Source: Halorussus ruber (GTDB taxonomy: Archaea > Halobacteriota > Halobacteria > Halobacteriales > Haladaptataceae). From it: a DNA stretch of 64,000 nt. The translations under genes were made by a program, and so were the position numbers. The stretch is taken from positions 310,001 to 374,000 of the forward strand of contig NZ_SBIT01000006.1 of assembly GCF_004765785.1 (NCBI RefSeq), in the 5' to 3' direction. The notes beneath the pieces were generated by a model that worked only from the letters and a program-made list of their open reading frames with translations, was not told the origin of the DNA and ran no database searches. How positions within the stretch are numbered: position 1 is the first letter of the stretch; each line of letters begins with the position of its first letter. Of the stretch, positions 50,601 to 59,529 are shown piece after piece.

Positions 50601-51587
50601 CTAACCCTCCGCCGACCAGAACGCGCCTTCGCCGTGGTCGTCCTGCCACGCGAAGGCGAACAGTCGCCGTGCGGCCACGCGCTCCAGCGTTCTGCCGTCG
50701 TCGCTCTCGCCGGTCGAACCGTCCCACGTCGCGCCGTCGGCCCGGAATCGCCCGTCGGCGCTCTCCTCGCTCCCTCCGTCACCCGCCTGCTCGAACTCGT
50801 AGCCCGGATTCTCGAAGGCGTGGATGCCCTCGGGCGTGGCGAAGACGACGATTTCGCGCCCGCCGATTTCTGCCTCGGCGACACCGCCCGACTCCTCGAC
50901 GCGGGGGAGCGGGAACCCGAGCGCCGAACGCTCGCCTTTCGCTTCAACGCCCAGCACGACCGTCTTGGGGTCCAAGTCCTCGCGGTCCCACTCCCGTCCG
51001 CCCTCGCCGCGGTGGGCACCCAGACCGAAGCCCTCGCTCTCGAAGTAGTCGGCGTAGGGGGCGTCGTCGTAGTCGATGGGTTCCGGTTCGTCGCCCGGCC
51101 CGCTGGCCTCGCTCTCGCCGCCGGGGCGCTGGAGGACCGCGCCGTCGGGATGCTCCTCGCGGAATCGCTCGTAGGTCGTCACGGCCGAGGAGCGAACTGC
51201 GAGCGTCTCGCCTGCCAACTCGCCCGCGATGGCCTCACCGAGCGACTGCTTCCACTCCGAGTCGGTCTCGCGGTCGTACATCACGAGGTCGTCGTCCGCG
51301 AGTTTGCCCGAAACGCCGAAAGACAGCACGAGACCGTCCACTTCCCGGTCGTAGACCACCGCGCTCCCGCAGAGCGGGCACCACGTCACAGCGATCGGCT
51401 CGCCGCCGAACTCGTCGTTGACGATTTCGTGGTAGTTCAGGACGCGGACCGGGTAGGCTCTGGCGTTTTGCTCCGCTCGCTCTACGACGATGACCTCGTC
51501 GTCGGGGTCGCCGAAGTACTCCGCGCCGAACTCCGGGTCGTCCACGCTCGGAATCGCGTCCCGCGGGACGACTTGCCTGACGTTCAT
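50601..51587 (-). CDS. DUF3179 domain protein
   Basis: This 328-residue protein starts at the ATG at 51587 (MNVRQVVPRDAIPSVDDP). The DUF3179 core VRVLNYHEIVNDEFGG, AVTWCPLCGSAVVYDR, LSFGVSGKLADDDLVMYDRETDSEW is intact with its conserved CxxC. An acidic insert of about 50 residues (PGGESEASGPGDEPEPID...) interrupts the later half. The function of DUF3179 is unknown. It is an unusual soluble form without a clear signal peptide here. Confidence 0.87.
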   Translation of the reverse strand: MNVRQVVPRDAIPSVDDPEFGAEYFGDPDDEVIVVERAEQNARAYPVRVLNYHEIVNDEFGGEPIAVTWCPLCGSAVVYDREVDGLVLSFGVSGKLADDDLVMYDRETDSEWKQSLGEAIAGELAGETLAVRSSAVTTYERFREEHPDGAVLQRPGGESEASGPGDEPEPIDYDDAPYADYFESEGFGLGAHRGEGGREWDREDLDPKTVVLGVEAKGERSALGFPLPRVEESGGVAEAEIGGREIVVFATPEGIHAFENPGYEFEQAGDGGSEESADGRFRADGATWDGSTGESDDGRTLERVAARRLFAFAWQDDHGEGAFWSAEG

Positions 51588-51618
51588 GGCCGGGGCTTCG
51601 AACCGGCGATTCAAAACG

Positions 51619-52176
51619 CTATTCGTCCCAGTAGATGCTGGGCTCGCCGTCTGCGTCTTCGCCGCCCGGTCCCTCCCCGTCGGCGCGGGCCAGCGCGTCC
51701 AGTTTCTCGCGGTTGACGTGCGCTACGATGTCGAGGGCCTCCTCCATCCAAGCGTACAGTCCCACGGTGAGTCGCTTGCGGACCTCCTCGACCGGGACCG
51801 GCGAGTAGACGTTGACGTACCCGCCGCCCTTGAGGAGTCGCTGGCGCTTGTCCAACACGCCGATGTTCGTCAGGTGGTTCAACTGTCGCCCCACGGTACT
51901 CCGGTCGATGTCGAGGCGCTCGCCGATGTCCGCGGCGGTCGATTCGCCGTCCTCCATCAGGCAGAGACAGACCTTCAACCCCGTCTCGGAGATGCCGAAC
52001 ACCTCTCGGAGGACCACCGCGAGGTCCGGGTGTTCGACCGGGGTCGCCTCGACTCGCTGCATCGTCCCGCCGCAACACGACGACCCCGAGGCGTCCGCCG
52101 AATCGCGCTCCTCGAACTCGACCGACCCGCAGTCGTCGCACTCGTAAATCTGACTGGCCATGGTACTCTCACTCAT
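51619..52176 (-). CDS. Zinc-ribbon winged-helix transcriptional regulator
   Basis: This 185-residue protein from the ATG at 52176 has an N-terminal zinc ribbon (YECDDCGSVEFEE with a later SSCCGG) and a winged-helix domain (GISETGLKVCLCLMEDGESTAADIGERLDIDRSTVGRQL, quoted in parts, residues about 65-110). It resembles TrmB/ArsR-like haloarchaeal regulators with a metal-ribbon sensor. A helical C-terminus (TVGLYAWMEEALDIVAHVN) may dimerise. Alternative start at 52161. The target is unknown. It is 31 bases before the DUF3179 gene, in the same direction. Confidence 0.8.
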   Translation of the reverse strand: MSESTMASQIYECDDCGSVEFEERDSADASGSSCCGGTMQRVEATPVEHPDLAVVLREVFGISETGLKVCLCLMEDGESTAADIGERLDIDRSTVGRQLNHLTNIGVLDKRQRLLKGGGYVNVYSPVPVEEVRKRLTVGLYAWMEEALDIVAHVNREKLDALARADGEGPGGEDADGEPSIYWDE

Positions 52177-52314
52177 ACCAGTCGGTTCGGCGCGAGCGAA
52201 CAAGACCGTTTGGTGAGTCTCGGCACAGTCGGTTTCGAGGAGGTAACCGCCCGTCGGCGAGTCGAAAGCCGCGAAAAAAGTCGAACACCGCGAGAAAAAC
52301 GCGATTCGGAGCGT

Positions 52315-54450
52315 TCAGCGCCGCCGAGCGACGAACGCGCCCGCCGCCAGCAGGACCGCGAATCCGGCCAGCAGCGTAATCGGCCCGAATCCGGGGGCCG
52401 GTGCGGACGCCTCTATCGTCGTGGTCGTCTCGGTCGGCGTCGCGTCGCCAGCGGCCTCCGTCGTCTCTTCTGCTGTCGTGGTCGCTTCGGCCATCGTCGT
52501 CTCCTCGGCCGCAGTCGTCGTTTCTTCGCCAGTCTCGCCTGCGGCCGTGGTCGTCTCACCGCCAGCGTCGCCCGCTGCGGTCGTGGTCTGGTCGCCCTCT
52601 GCCGCGGTCGTCTCTTGGCCGCCTGCCTGCTGGTCACCGCCCGCCGCGCCGCCAGCGACCGTGCCGGTCGCGCTGACCGCGGGGTCAGTTATCGAGACGC
52701 TGAAGTTGGTTCCTTCCGGCACTTCCGAGAGGTCGAACGAGGTCTCCCACGTTCCGTCCCCTTGGACGGTCGCGGTCGAGCGCCGGAGGAAGGGATTCCG
52801 CCCGGTGTTAGCGATTTCGACGTTGAGTTCAGTCCCCGGGGCGAGCGTGCTGGTGCCCGAGATGGTGGCCTCGCCCGCCGAGACGTTTATCGGTCGGTCG
52901 AAGGAGACGTTGCGCTCGACCACCGAGAAGTTGGTCGTGAGCGAGGCCCCGTTTCCGGCCTCGACGTAGGGGTTCGCGTCCGAAATCGTGAAGTTCGCGG
53001 TGTAGTTCGTGTCCCGGTCCAGCGTGTTCGTGTCGAACACGACGAAGAACTGGTCGCCCTCCTCGTCGACGACGAGGTTGGCCTGGTCGAGCGACACCTC
53101 TCGGGACGGCACGTTAAGCTCGCCCTGCCGGGTGAGCGTCATCGACAGGCCGGTCGTGTTGTTGTTGAGGTCCGACACGCTCTGGACGTAGGCGTACAGC
53201 CCCGAAGCCTGCACCTGCACGACGGCCCAGTCCTGATACGCGATGTCGCTGTCTTGGCTCGCAACTTCCGCCAGCCGCGCGGCGCTCCCGACGTTTTCGC
53301 GGTCCGGCGCGGTCCACATCTGGATGCCGCCGGTCGAGCGCTCGTTCAGGAGGACGGACCCGACGTCGGTCCGGGTTGCGCCGACGAACACCTCAATGGG
53401 ATAGGTGGCCGCGTCGAGTCGGCCCGGAATCGGGTCGGTATCGAGTCGGACGTTGGTGACGTTGTCCTCACCGGTCGCCGAAATCCCCGGCGAGTCGGGC
53501 GAAATTCCCGCCCGGTAGGTGTCGAGGACAACTGTCGCCACGCCGTCGCCGTTGGCGTCGTTGACGGTGAACTGCGAGCGGTAGCCGACCTGCTGGGACC
53601 CGATTGCGACGGTCGCCTGGTCGGTCTCGTCGAACGAGACGTTGAATCGAACCACGTCACCGCGCTGTTCGGTCACGGTCGCGTTCTCCAGCGAGGCAGA
53701 CCCCTCGACCGGTTCGCTCACGGTGATGGTGGCGTCGTCCGTTGCGGTCCCGTCTCGGGTAACCACCGTGAAGTTGTACGTCCCCGCCTCGACGCCCGTG
53801 AAGTTGGCGTCGAGGACTTCGTCGCCGCTAATCGGCCGCGTCACGACCGCTCGATCTCCTCGGACCTCGACTGCGGTGAACACCTCGGCGAGTTCCGAGT
53901 TGCTCAGTTCGTCCGAGGTAAGGAAGACGTTGTAGCCCGCCCGGTTCGACTGGACGCGGAGGTCGGTCCGCGCGTTCGGACTGTCGTCGTTGCGGACCAC
54001 CGTGTCCGTGAAGGTGGCGTCGAGCGTCTGGTTGGCGATTTCGAAGCTCGCCTCGTCTACGGTTCCGGTCGATTCGACCGTCCCGTTCTCGATGACGACC
54101 GGTTGGTCGTTCTCGTTGACGACGACATACTGGCCGTCCAAGTTCCCAGTGGCGAACACCGCTGATCCGGTGCCGTCGAGCAAGACCTCGGTGGCGAGGC
54201 CGCCGATTTCGCCGTCTTCGACCCTCCGTATCGACCAGACCTCGCTGGCGTTGCCCTCCCCGGCGCTGAATTGCAGGAACTGCCCCTGCCAGAATACTTC
54301 GTCGGAATCGACGGGCACGTCCGCGAGACCTCCGTCTTGGGCCTGATTCGTCGTTTTACTACTCGACACCACAGCACCCGACAGTCCCGCCGTCGCCGCG
54401 CTGACGACGAGCAGAGCTGTCAGGAGTACACTCGTGCGTGTTCGTGTCAT
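52315..54450 (-). CDS. PGF-CTERM surface glycoprotein with BGTF-like domains
   Basis: This 711-residue protein has a signal peptide (TSVLLTALLVVSAATAGLSGAVV). Tandem beta-rich repeats follow, with BGTF-like sequences (FWQGQFLQFSAGEG; VFATGNLDGQYVVVNE) and many N-glycosylation sequons. A Thr/Glu/Ala-rich stalk (TTTAAGE-type repeats, about residues 610-680) leads to PAPGFGPITLLAGFAVLL and a RRR tail, the archaeosortase PGF-CTERM signal that is replaced by a lipid anchor. It belongs to the S-layer type of surface protein. I chose the ATG at 54450 over the one at 54462. Confidence 0.9.
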   Translation of the reverse strand: MTRTRTSVLLTALLVVSAATAGLSGAVVSSSKTTNQAQDGGLADVPVDSDEVFWQGQFLQFSAGEGNASEVWSIRRVEDGEIGGLATEVLLDGTGSAVFATGNLDGQYVVVNENDQPVVIENGTVESTGTVDEASFEIANQTLDATFTDTVVRNDDSPNARTDLRVQSNRAGYNVFLTSDELSNSELAEVFTAVEVRGDRAVVTRPISGDEVLDANFTGVEAGTYNFTVVTRDGTATDDATITVSEPVEGSASLENATVTEQRGDVVRFNVSFDETDQATVAIGSQQVGYRSQFTVNDANGDGVATVVLDTYRAGISPDSPGISATGEDNVTNVRLDTDPIPGRLDAATYPIEVFVGATRTDVGSVLLNERSTGGIQMWTAPDRENVGSAARLAEVASQDSDIAYQDWAVVQVQASGLYAYVQSVSDLNNNTTGLSMTLTRQGELNVPSREVSLDQANLVVDEEGDQFFVVFDTNTLDRDTNYTANFTISDANPYVEAGNGASLTTNFSVVERNVSFDRPINVSAGEATISGTSTLAPGTELNVEIANTGRNPFLRRSTATVQGDGTWETSFDLSEVPEGTNFSVSITDPAVSATGTVAGGAAGGDQQAGGQETTAAEGDQTTTAAGDAGGETTTAAGETGEETTTAAEETTMAEATTTAEETTEAAGDATPTETTTTIEASAPAPGFGPITLLAGFAVLLAAGAFVARRR

Positions 54451-54776
54451 GATTTCCCCCATCTCCCCTCCCGCATTCGCGTTCTCTAATCGCGTTCTCC
54501 GACCGCTTTCTCCGCTTCTCTCGAACGGTCCTGCGGGCGTTCGGAGGAACTTCGGCGAATTTCGATAAGTATCTTGTGACGGTAGTGGGAGATTGCGCGG
54601 GGATAAAGAGAGCCTAGCCCGGGGTATCGACGCCGATTCCTTGGTTGTGAATACTCCGGACCAGAATTAATTGACGTGTCTACGAGTATCTCGCAATCTC
54701 GACTCGTACCGAATCGAAAACATCCCTTAGACAGCTCTCTACGATTGTTTAGAAACTCAGAATGTTGTCGAAGTCG
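54451..54776. promoter_or_regulatory. 326-base upstream region of the surface glycoprotein gene
   Basis: No gene is seen. A TTATC-type TATA candidate (minus strand) lies near 54565-54580, which would leave a leader of roughly 95 bases. ATTGTTTAGAAAC at 54744-54756, 21 bases past the stop of the channel gene, is the recurring intergenic motif discussed in the findings. Confidence 0.4.
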
Positions 54777-56408
54777 CTAGTTCGCCAGCGTGGTGAACCG
54801 GTTGACGCCCTCGTCGGTGCCCGCGACGATGACGTCGTCGCCGCGCTGGAACCGGACGTCCGGGCCGACCTCGGTCAGCACGTCGCCGTTGCGCTCGATT
54901 GCGACCACGGTGCAGCCGGTCCGCGCCCGAACGTCGGCCTCCGCGAGGCTCTGTCCGGTGAGTTCGGGCGCGGTCGTCCGGACGATTTCGACCTGCTTGT
55001 CCATCGAGATGACCTCCTCCTGTTCGAGGATAGTGGAGGCCAGCATCCGGCCGGAGACGGTCGCCAGCGCCAGCACGTAGTCAGCGCCCGCTCGGTAGAT
55101 TTTCTGGACGTTCTCGGTCTCCTCGGCCCGCGCGAGCACCTCGATGTCGGGGTTGAGGTCGCGCGCGACCAGCGTTCCGAACCCGGTCAGGGTGTCGTCG
55201 GCGACGGTGAGGACGACGGTCCGGGCCTGCTCGATGCCCGCCTCCTGTAGGGTCTCGGGGTTGGTGGTGTCGCCTATCACGTCCACGCCGGGTTTGTCCT
55301 CGATGTCCACCGTGGTGTAAGGGACGTTGGCCCGGGCCAGCGCGTCGGTGACGGTCGAACCGACCTCGCCGTGGCCGACCACGAGGACTGTGCCGCGACC
55401 GGGCCGATGGGCCTGCGACCGGGTGAGTTCCTTCAGTCGTTCGAGTTGGGTCTGTCTGCCCGCGACCAGCAGGACCGTCCCGGCTCCGAGTTCCATGTCG
55501 GGCGAGGGCGGGGTCTCGAACTCGCCGCGAATCCACGCGCCGATGACGTTCGCGCCGGACCGCTCGCGGATGCCGCTCTCTGCCAGCGTGCGCCCGACGA
55601 GTTCGCTCCCGCGCTGGACCGGCAACTCGGCGATTTCGAAGTCCTCGCCGATTTCGACCGCGCCGTCGAGTTCGGTCGAGACGGCGGTGGTCACCTTGTC
55701 GGCCAGACTCTCGCCGACGAGTCGCCGAGGAGAGAGGACCCTGTCCACGCCAGCGAGTTCGTGGTACGTCGCCAGCTCCGGCTCCTCGACCACGCTGACG
55801 ACCCGCACGTCGTCGGCGGCCTCGTGGGCGGTCAGGACGATGCTCACGTCCACTTCGTCACTCGCGTCGGCGACGAGGGCTTTCGCGTCCCCGAGGTTGA
55901 CCCCCTCCAGCGTCTCGACCGACTCGGGGTCGCCGTGGACGACCGAGTAGCCCGACTCGTAGAGGTCCATCGCGGTCTCGCGGTCGGGTTCCACGATGAC
56001 GTACTCGACGTCCCACGAGTCCAACTCGGAGATGAGCGTCTCGGCCCGCGGCGAGTAGGTGCAGATGACGACGTGGTCGGATAGCTCCTCGGCGGTGGTC
56101 GGAAGCGTGGTTGAGAGCGCGTCCTCGAACAGCGGGACGACGAAGACCGGCAGCGCCATGAAGATGAGTACGACCCCGGTCAGGTCCATGAGTATGACGA
56201 GGAAGTTCATCTGCGGCGTCGCCCACGGCGCGTCCGACCCGTATCCCGTGGTCGTGAACGTCTCCACGACGACCTGAACCGACTGATAGAACGGCTGAGA
56301 GTGGCCTTCGTAGGCGGCCATGCCGTAGTCGTAGAGGAGCGCGTACCCGAACAGCACCACGACCAGCGTGGTGATGTAGTAGGCGGTTCTGCGCTTCCAA
56401 GTGTTCAT
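54777..56408 (-). CDS. Potassium channel with two RCK/TrkA-N domains
   Basis: This 543-residue protein has two membrane helices around a pore loop with selectivity filter TTTGYGSD (residues 52-59). Two Rossmann-type NAD-binding RCK domains follow (LSDHVVICTYSPRAETLISE near residue 110 and TVLVVGHGEVGSTVTDALA near residue 342), each with a TrkA-C segment (VQRGSELVGRTLAESGI; TGQSLAEADVRARTGCTVV). It is a gated K+ channel of the MthK/Kch type, with a doubled RCK. It probably tunes cytoplasmic K+, which is central in a salt-in halophile. Divergent from thiC. Confidence 0.92.
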   Translation of the reverse strand: MNTWKRRTAYYITTLVVVLFGYALLYDYGMAAYEGHSQPFYQSVQVVVETFTTTGYGSDAPWATPQMNFLVILMDLTGVVLIFMALPVFVVPLFEDALSTTLPTTAEELSDHVVICTYSPRAETLISELDSWDVEYVIVEPDRETAMDLYESGYSVVHGDPESVETLEGVNLGDAKALVADASDEVDVSIVLTAHEAADDVRVVSVVEEPELATYHELAGVDRVLSPRRLVGESLADKVTTAVSTELDGAVEIGEDFEIAELPVQRGSELVGRTLAESGIRERSGANVIGAWIRGEFETPPSPDMELGAGTVLLVAGRQTQLERLKELTRSQAHRPGRGTVLVVGHGEVGSTVTDALARANVPYTTVDIEDKPGVDVIGDTTNPETLQEAGIEQARTVVLTVADDTLTGFGTLVARDLNPDIEVLARAEETENVQKIYRAGADYVLALATVSGRMLASTILEQEEVISMDKQVEIVRTTAPELTGQSLAEADVRARTGCTVVAIERNGDVLTEVGPDVRFQRGDDVIVAGTDEGVNRFTTLAN

Positions 56409-56490
56409 CGCGTGGTGTTTGACGGGAGAGTGGTATATCAGTTCGGGACTCGACAGGCGGCGAATCCGCTACCGTGCGGCCACCCGCGGC

Positions 56491-56500
56491 TTTTATTATC
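56491..56500 (+). promoter_or_regulatory. TATA box for thiC
   Basis: TTTTATTATC lies 24-33 bases before the ATG at 56524, which fits a leaderless transcript. No room is left for a TPP riboswitch in the 115-base divergent gap, so control is probably by a protein such as ThiR, which regulates thiC in Haloferax. Confidence 0.6.
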
Positions 56501-56523
56501 TGGTGGTATAACCTAGTGGTTGA

Positions 56524-57960
56524 ATGCAGACGCAACGTCAGGCCGCCCGCGAGGGCACGGTTACAGCGGAGATGGAGCGAGTCGCCGAGCGCGAACAGGT
56601 CGACGCGGAGTTCGTCCGCCAGCAGGTCGCCGAGGGACAGGCCGTGATTCCGGCGAACGTCGAACACGACAGCCTCGACCCGATGATTATCGGTCGGGAG
56701 TTCGGGACGAAGGTCAACGCCAACATCGGCAACAGCGACGAGGCCAGCGGCGTCGAGGAGGAACTGGAGAAACTCCACACCGCGGTCCACTACGGCGCGG
56801 ACACCGTGATGGACCTCAGCACGGGGGGCGATTTGGACCGGATTCGGGAGGCCAACGTCTCCCACTCGCCGGTCCCGGTCGGCACGGTCCCAATCTACGA
56901 AGCCGTCAAGCGAGCCGAGAGCGTCGCGGACATCACCCACGAACTCCTGTTGGAAGTCATCGAGAAGCAGGCCGAGCAAGGTGTGGACTACCAGACCATC
57001 CACGCCGGAGTCCTGCTGGAACACCTGCCGCTGACCGACGGTCGGAAGACCGGCATCGTCTCGCGCGGCGGGTCGATTCTGGCCCAGTGGATGGAGGACA
57101 AGGGGATGCAGAACCCCCTCTACGCCAAGTTCGAGGAAATCTGCGAGATTTTCGCCGAGTACGACGTGACCTTCAGCCTCGGCGACGGCCTCCGGCCCGG
57201 ATGCCTCGCCGACGCGGGCGACGACGCCCAGTTCGCGGAGTTGGACACGCTCGGCGAGTTGACCCGCATCGCGTGGGACCACGGCGTGCAGGTCATGGTC
57301 GAAGGGCCGGGACACGTCCCGATGGACCAAATCGCGGGGCAAGTCGAGCGCCAGCAGGAGGTCTGCGACGGCGCGCCGTTCTACGTCCTCGGACCGCTCG
57401 TGACCGACGTCGCGCCGGGGTACGACCACATCACCAGCGCCATCGGCGCGACGGAGGCCGCCCGCGCCGGGGCCGCGATGCTCTGCTACGTCACGCCGAA
57501 GGAACACCTCGGATTGCCGGACGCCGAGGACGTGCGTGACGGCCTCGCAGCCTACCGCATCGCGGCCCACGCCGCCGACGTGGCGAACGGCCGAGAGGGT
57601 GCCCGCGACTGGGACGACGCGCTCTCGGAAGCGCGCTACGAGTTCGACTGGCGACGGCAGTTCGACCTCGCGCTGGACCCCGAGCGCGCCAGAGAGTACC
57701 ACGACCAGACGCTCCCCGGCGACAACTACAAGGAGGCCAGATTCTGCTCGATGTGCGGCGTCGAGTTCTGCTCGATGCGCATCGACCAAGACGCGAGAGA
57801 CGCCGACGGCGAGATGAGCGAAATTGAGGGCGAAACCGACGTGGAGGGGTCGCCCGCGGCCGAGGTCAATCGCCCGCCGGTCGGGACGCACGAGGCGGAG
57901 GGCGACGACTTGCTGGCCGACGTGGACTTGGAGCGGGAGTATCCGTCGACGGACGACTGA
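56524..57960 (+). CDS. thiC: Phosphomethylpyrimidine synthase
   Basis: ThiC converts aminoimidazole ribotide to hydroxymethylpyrimidine phosphate for thiamine, using radical SAM chemistry. The 478-residue protein has [11 protein letters not shown] near the start, [28 protein letters not shown], and [18 protein letters not shown]. The C-terminal cluster motif CSMCGVEFC has Cys408, Cys411 and Cys416, the CX2CX4C that binds the [4Fe-4S] centre. A 50-residue acidic extension follows it. It is a single gene with its own TATA box. Confidence 0.95.
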   Translation: MQTQRQAAREGTVTAEMERVAEREQVDAEFVRQQVAEGQAVIPANVEHDSLDPMIIGREFGTKVNANIGNSDEASGVEEELEKLHTAVHYGADTVMDLSTGGDLDRIREANVSHSPVPVGTVPIYEAVKRAESVADITHELLLEVIEKQAEQGVDYQTIHAGVLLEHLPLTDGRKTGIVSRGGSILAQWMEDKGMQNPLYAKFEEICEIFAEYDVTFSLGDGLRPGCLADAGDDAQFAELDTLGELTRIAWDHGVQVMVEGPGHVPMDQIAGQVERQQEVCDGAPFYVLGPLVTDVAPGYDHITSAIGATEAARAGAAMLCYVTPKEHLGLPDAEDVRDGLAAYRIAAHAADVANGREGARDWDDALSEARYEFDWRRQFDLALDPERAREYHDQTLPGDNYKEARFCSMCGVEFCSMRIDQDARDADGEMSEIEGETDVEGSPAAEVNRPPVGTHEAEGDDLLADVDLEREYPSTDD

Positions 57961-58042
57961 GACGAACAATCGTATAGCCACTTTAGAAAATCGATTTCGT
58001 TGTCTAAAAAATTAAAAATATTTCTCAGGGGTGGCAGGCGCG

Positions 58043-58645
58043 CTACGGGTCGGTACACTTGTAGTACGAGCAACACGACGCCCGCGTCGCCACGCGGTCG
58101 CCGTCGTACGTCACCGTACTCGACGCGTAGCACGACCCGTCACCGGTCGTGCAGGTGTACTGAGTGCAGTGGTCCGTCTGCGTGGTCGCGTCCTCGCCGA
58201 GGACGCCGACTTCGGGGTTGAAGACGGTCACGGACTCGCCGTCGTCGAGGAGCGCGTACGACTCGCCGGTTTCGGGTTCGACTGAAACCGTGAGCATCCC
58301 GTCGGTAACTTCCGTCACGACGACGAGTCTGGCGGGGTTGGCTCCACTCTCCACGAACGCAGCACCAGATTCGCCGCGGAGCGGCGCTTGCGGCGACGCC
58401 GCACGGTCGGTCGCCAACTCCGTGATGGTGCCAGCGTCGAGGACGCCCTCGTTGGCGAGGAGCGTTAGCAGGTCGCTACCGTGAGTCCCGAGTAATCGCT
58501 CGGCCTCTCCTCGTTCGGCGGGGCGGCCCAGTTCGTCCGCGTCGCTTGCTGTAGCACTTCCCGCGGCGAGTCCGGTCGCCACACTCGCGGCGGCAGTTTT
58601 CTTCAGGAGCGAACGCCGGTCGATGGTTGTGTTATCACGTGTCAT
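58043..58645 (-). CDS. Tat-exported precursor with C-terminal six-cysteine module
   Basis: This 200-residue protein from the ATG at 58645 has a Tat signal (DRRSLLKKTAAASVATG, residues 9-25). A propeptide-like domain follows without any cysteine (residues 40-155, containing RLVVVTEVTDGMLTV). Its last 41 residues hold all six cysteines (160, 165, 172, 191, 192, 197) in HCTQYTC, DGSCYASS and RASCCSYYKCTDP. This resembles the leader-plus-cysteine-rich-peptide plan of secreted halocins, but the sequence is not halocin C8-like. It could also be a stabilised surface protein. No dedicated protease or exporter is adjacent. Confidence 0.7.
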   Translation of the reverse strand: MTRDNTTIDRRSLLKKTAAASVATGLAAGSATASDADELGRPAERGEAERLLGTHGSDLLTLLANEGVLDAGTITELATDRAASPQAPLRGESGAAFVESGANPARLVVVTEVTDGMLTVSVEPETGESYALLDDGESVTVFNPEVGVLGEDATTQTDHCTQYTCTTGDGSCYASSTVTYDGDRVATRASCCSYYKCTDP

Positions 58646-58733
58646 GGGACGGCACACGACTGTTTCTAGTTAAGGAACTAATATTTCTAGTCTAGCTATT
58701 TGAATCAACGGCCCCGGGATGCGTTTCGATGGC

Positions 58734-59042
58734 TCACTCCACGCGCTCTAGAACGATTCCCTCCGCGAACCCGCCGCGCTCGTCGGCCTTCTCCTCGCGG
58801 AGCGTTTCGAGTTCCGCGCCATCGAGGTCCTCGGCCTCCCGAATCGCGGCGAGGACTTCCAGCACGTCGGCGAGTTCCTCGGGGTCGCCCGCGTCGCGGA
58901 ACTCCGCGGCCTCCTCGCAGAGTTTTTCGCGGAGCCGTCGGCGGTACTCCTCGCCGTCTGCGACGTGGGTTTCGGGCGTCTCGCCGCTCTCGCGGATACT
59001 CTCGGGAATCCCGTCGCGGACGAGTTTGTCGTACTCGGTCAC
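58734..59042 (-). CDS. MazG-like nucleotide pyrophosphohydrolase
   Basis: This 102-residue protein begins MTEYDKLVRDGIPESIRESG, a pattern seen in MazG-like house-cleaning pyrophosphatases. It has the helix with RLREKLCEEAAEFRD and EELADVLEVLAAIREAE, whose paired Glu/Asp residues (EEAAEF, ELADVLE) bind Mg2+. It probably removes abnormal nucleotides or a related substrate. It is 55 bases from the winged-helix gene upstream on the same strand. Confidence 0.88.
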   Translation of the reverse strand: MTEYDKLVRDGIPESIRESGETPETHVADGEEYRRRLREKLCEEAAEFRDAGDPEELADVLEVLAAIREAEDLDGAELETLREEKADERGGFAEGIVLERVE

Positions 59043-59097
59043 GGGGCCATCGACTCACGGCGAGAAGGAAGTTGTTTCGAACTGAGAGGACGCAGGT

Positions 59098-59379
59098 TCA
59101 GACCGCCTCGGCGCTCTCGACCGCGGCCTCGCCAGCACCCAGACACTCCTCCACCGAGTCGCTGAGGATGTAGAGTTGCTTGCGAGCGTCGGGGATGTAG
59201 ACGCGCTCCTCGATGACGTCCTGTTCTTTGAGTCGCTTGATGGAACTCCGGACGGTTCGGGGCGAGAGTCGCGTCCGGTCGCTGATTTGCTGCTGTGTCA
59301 GGGCGTCGTCGCTGTATTCGAGGACCTTCACTACCAGTTTCGCGCTCGGTGGCGCGTCGTCGTCGAGACAGTCAGACAT
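59098..59379 (-). CDS. Winged-helix transcriptional regulator (MarR/TrmB-like)
   Basis: This 93-residue protein has the winged-helix pattern KVLEYSDDALTQQQISDRTRLSPRTVRSSIKRLKEQDVI (residues about 18-56), with the wing RVYIPDARKQLYIL. The N-terminus is acidic. It is a minimal DNA-binding domain without sensor, like many haloarchaeal regulators. It may be cotranscribed with the MazG-like gene downstream. The target is unknown. Confidence 0.85.
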   Translation of the reverse strand: MSDCLDDDAPPSAKLVVKVLEYSDDALTQQQISDRTRLSPRTVRSSIKRLKEQDVIEERVYIPDARKQLYILSDSVEECLGAGEAAVESAEAV

Positions 59380-59529
59380 CGTGTTCCAAGCGTAGAGCGC
59401 GACCGAATTATACGTTTGCTAACGCCGGTGAAACGTGGTTACGTCGAGGTAACCTCCTCGTGAGGAGTGATAGCTTTTGACGCACTTTCGCGGGGAAGAA
59501 CTTTACTCGCTCGCCGCCCGCCTACCGGT

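Noticed and set aside
51490..54165. An 891-codon plus-strand open frame
   Set aside because: It is antisense to the regulator and the PGF-CTERM gene, both of which have recognisable domains, and it crosses their boundary.
56409..56523. A TPP riboswitch before thiC
   Set aside because: The gap is 115 bases with a TATA box 24-33 bases before the ATG, so no leader long enough exists.
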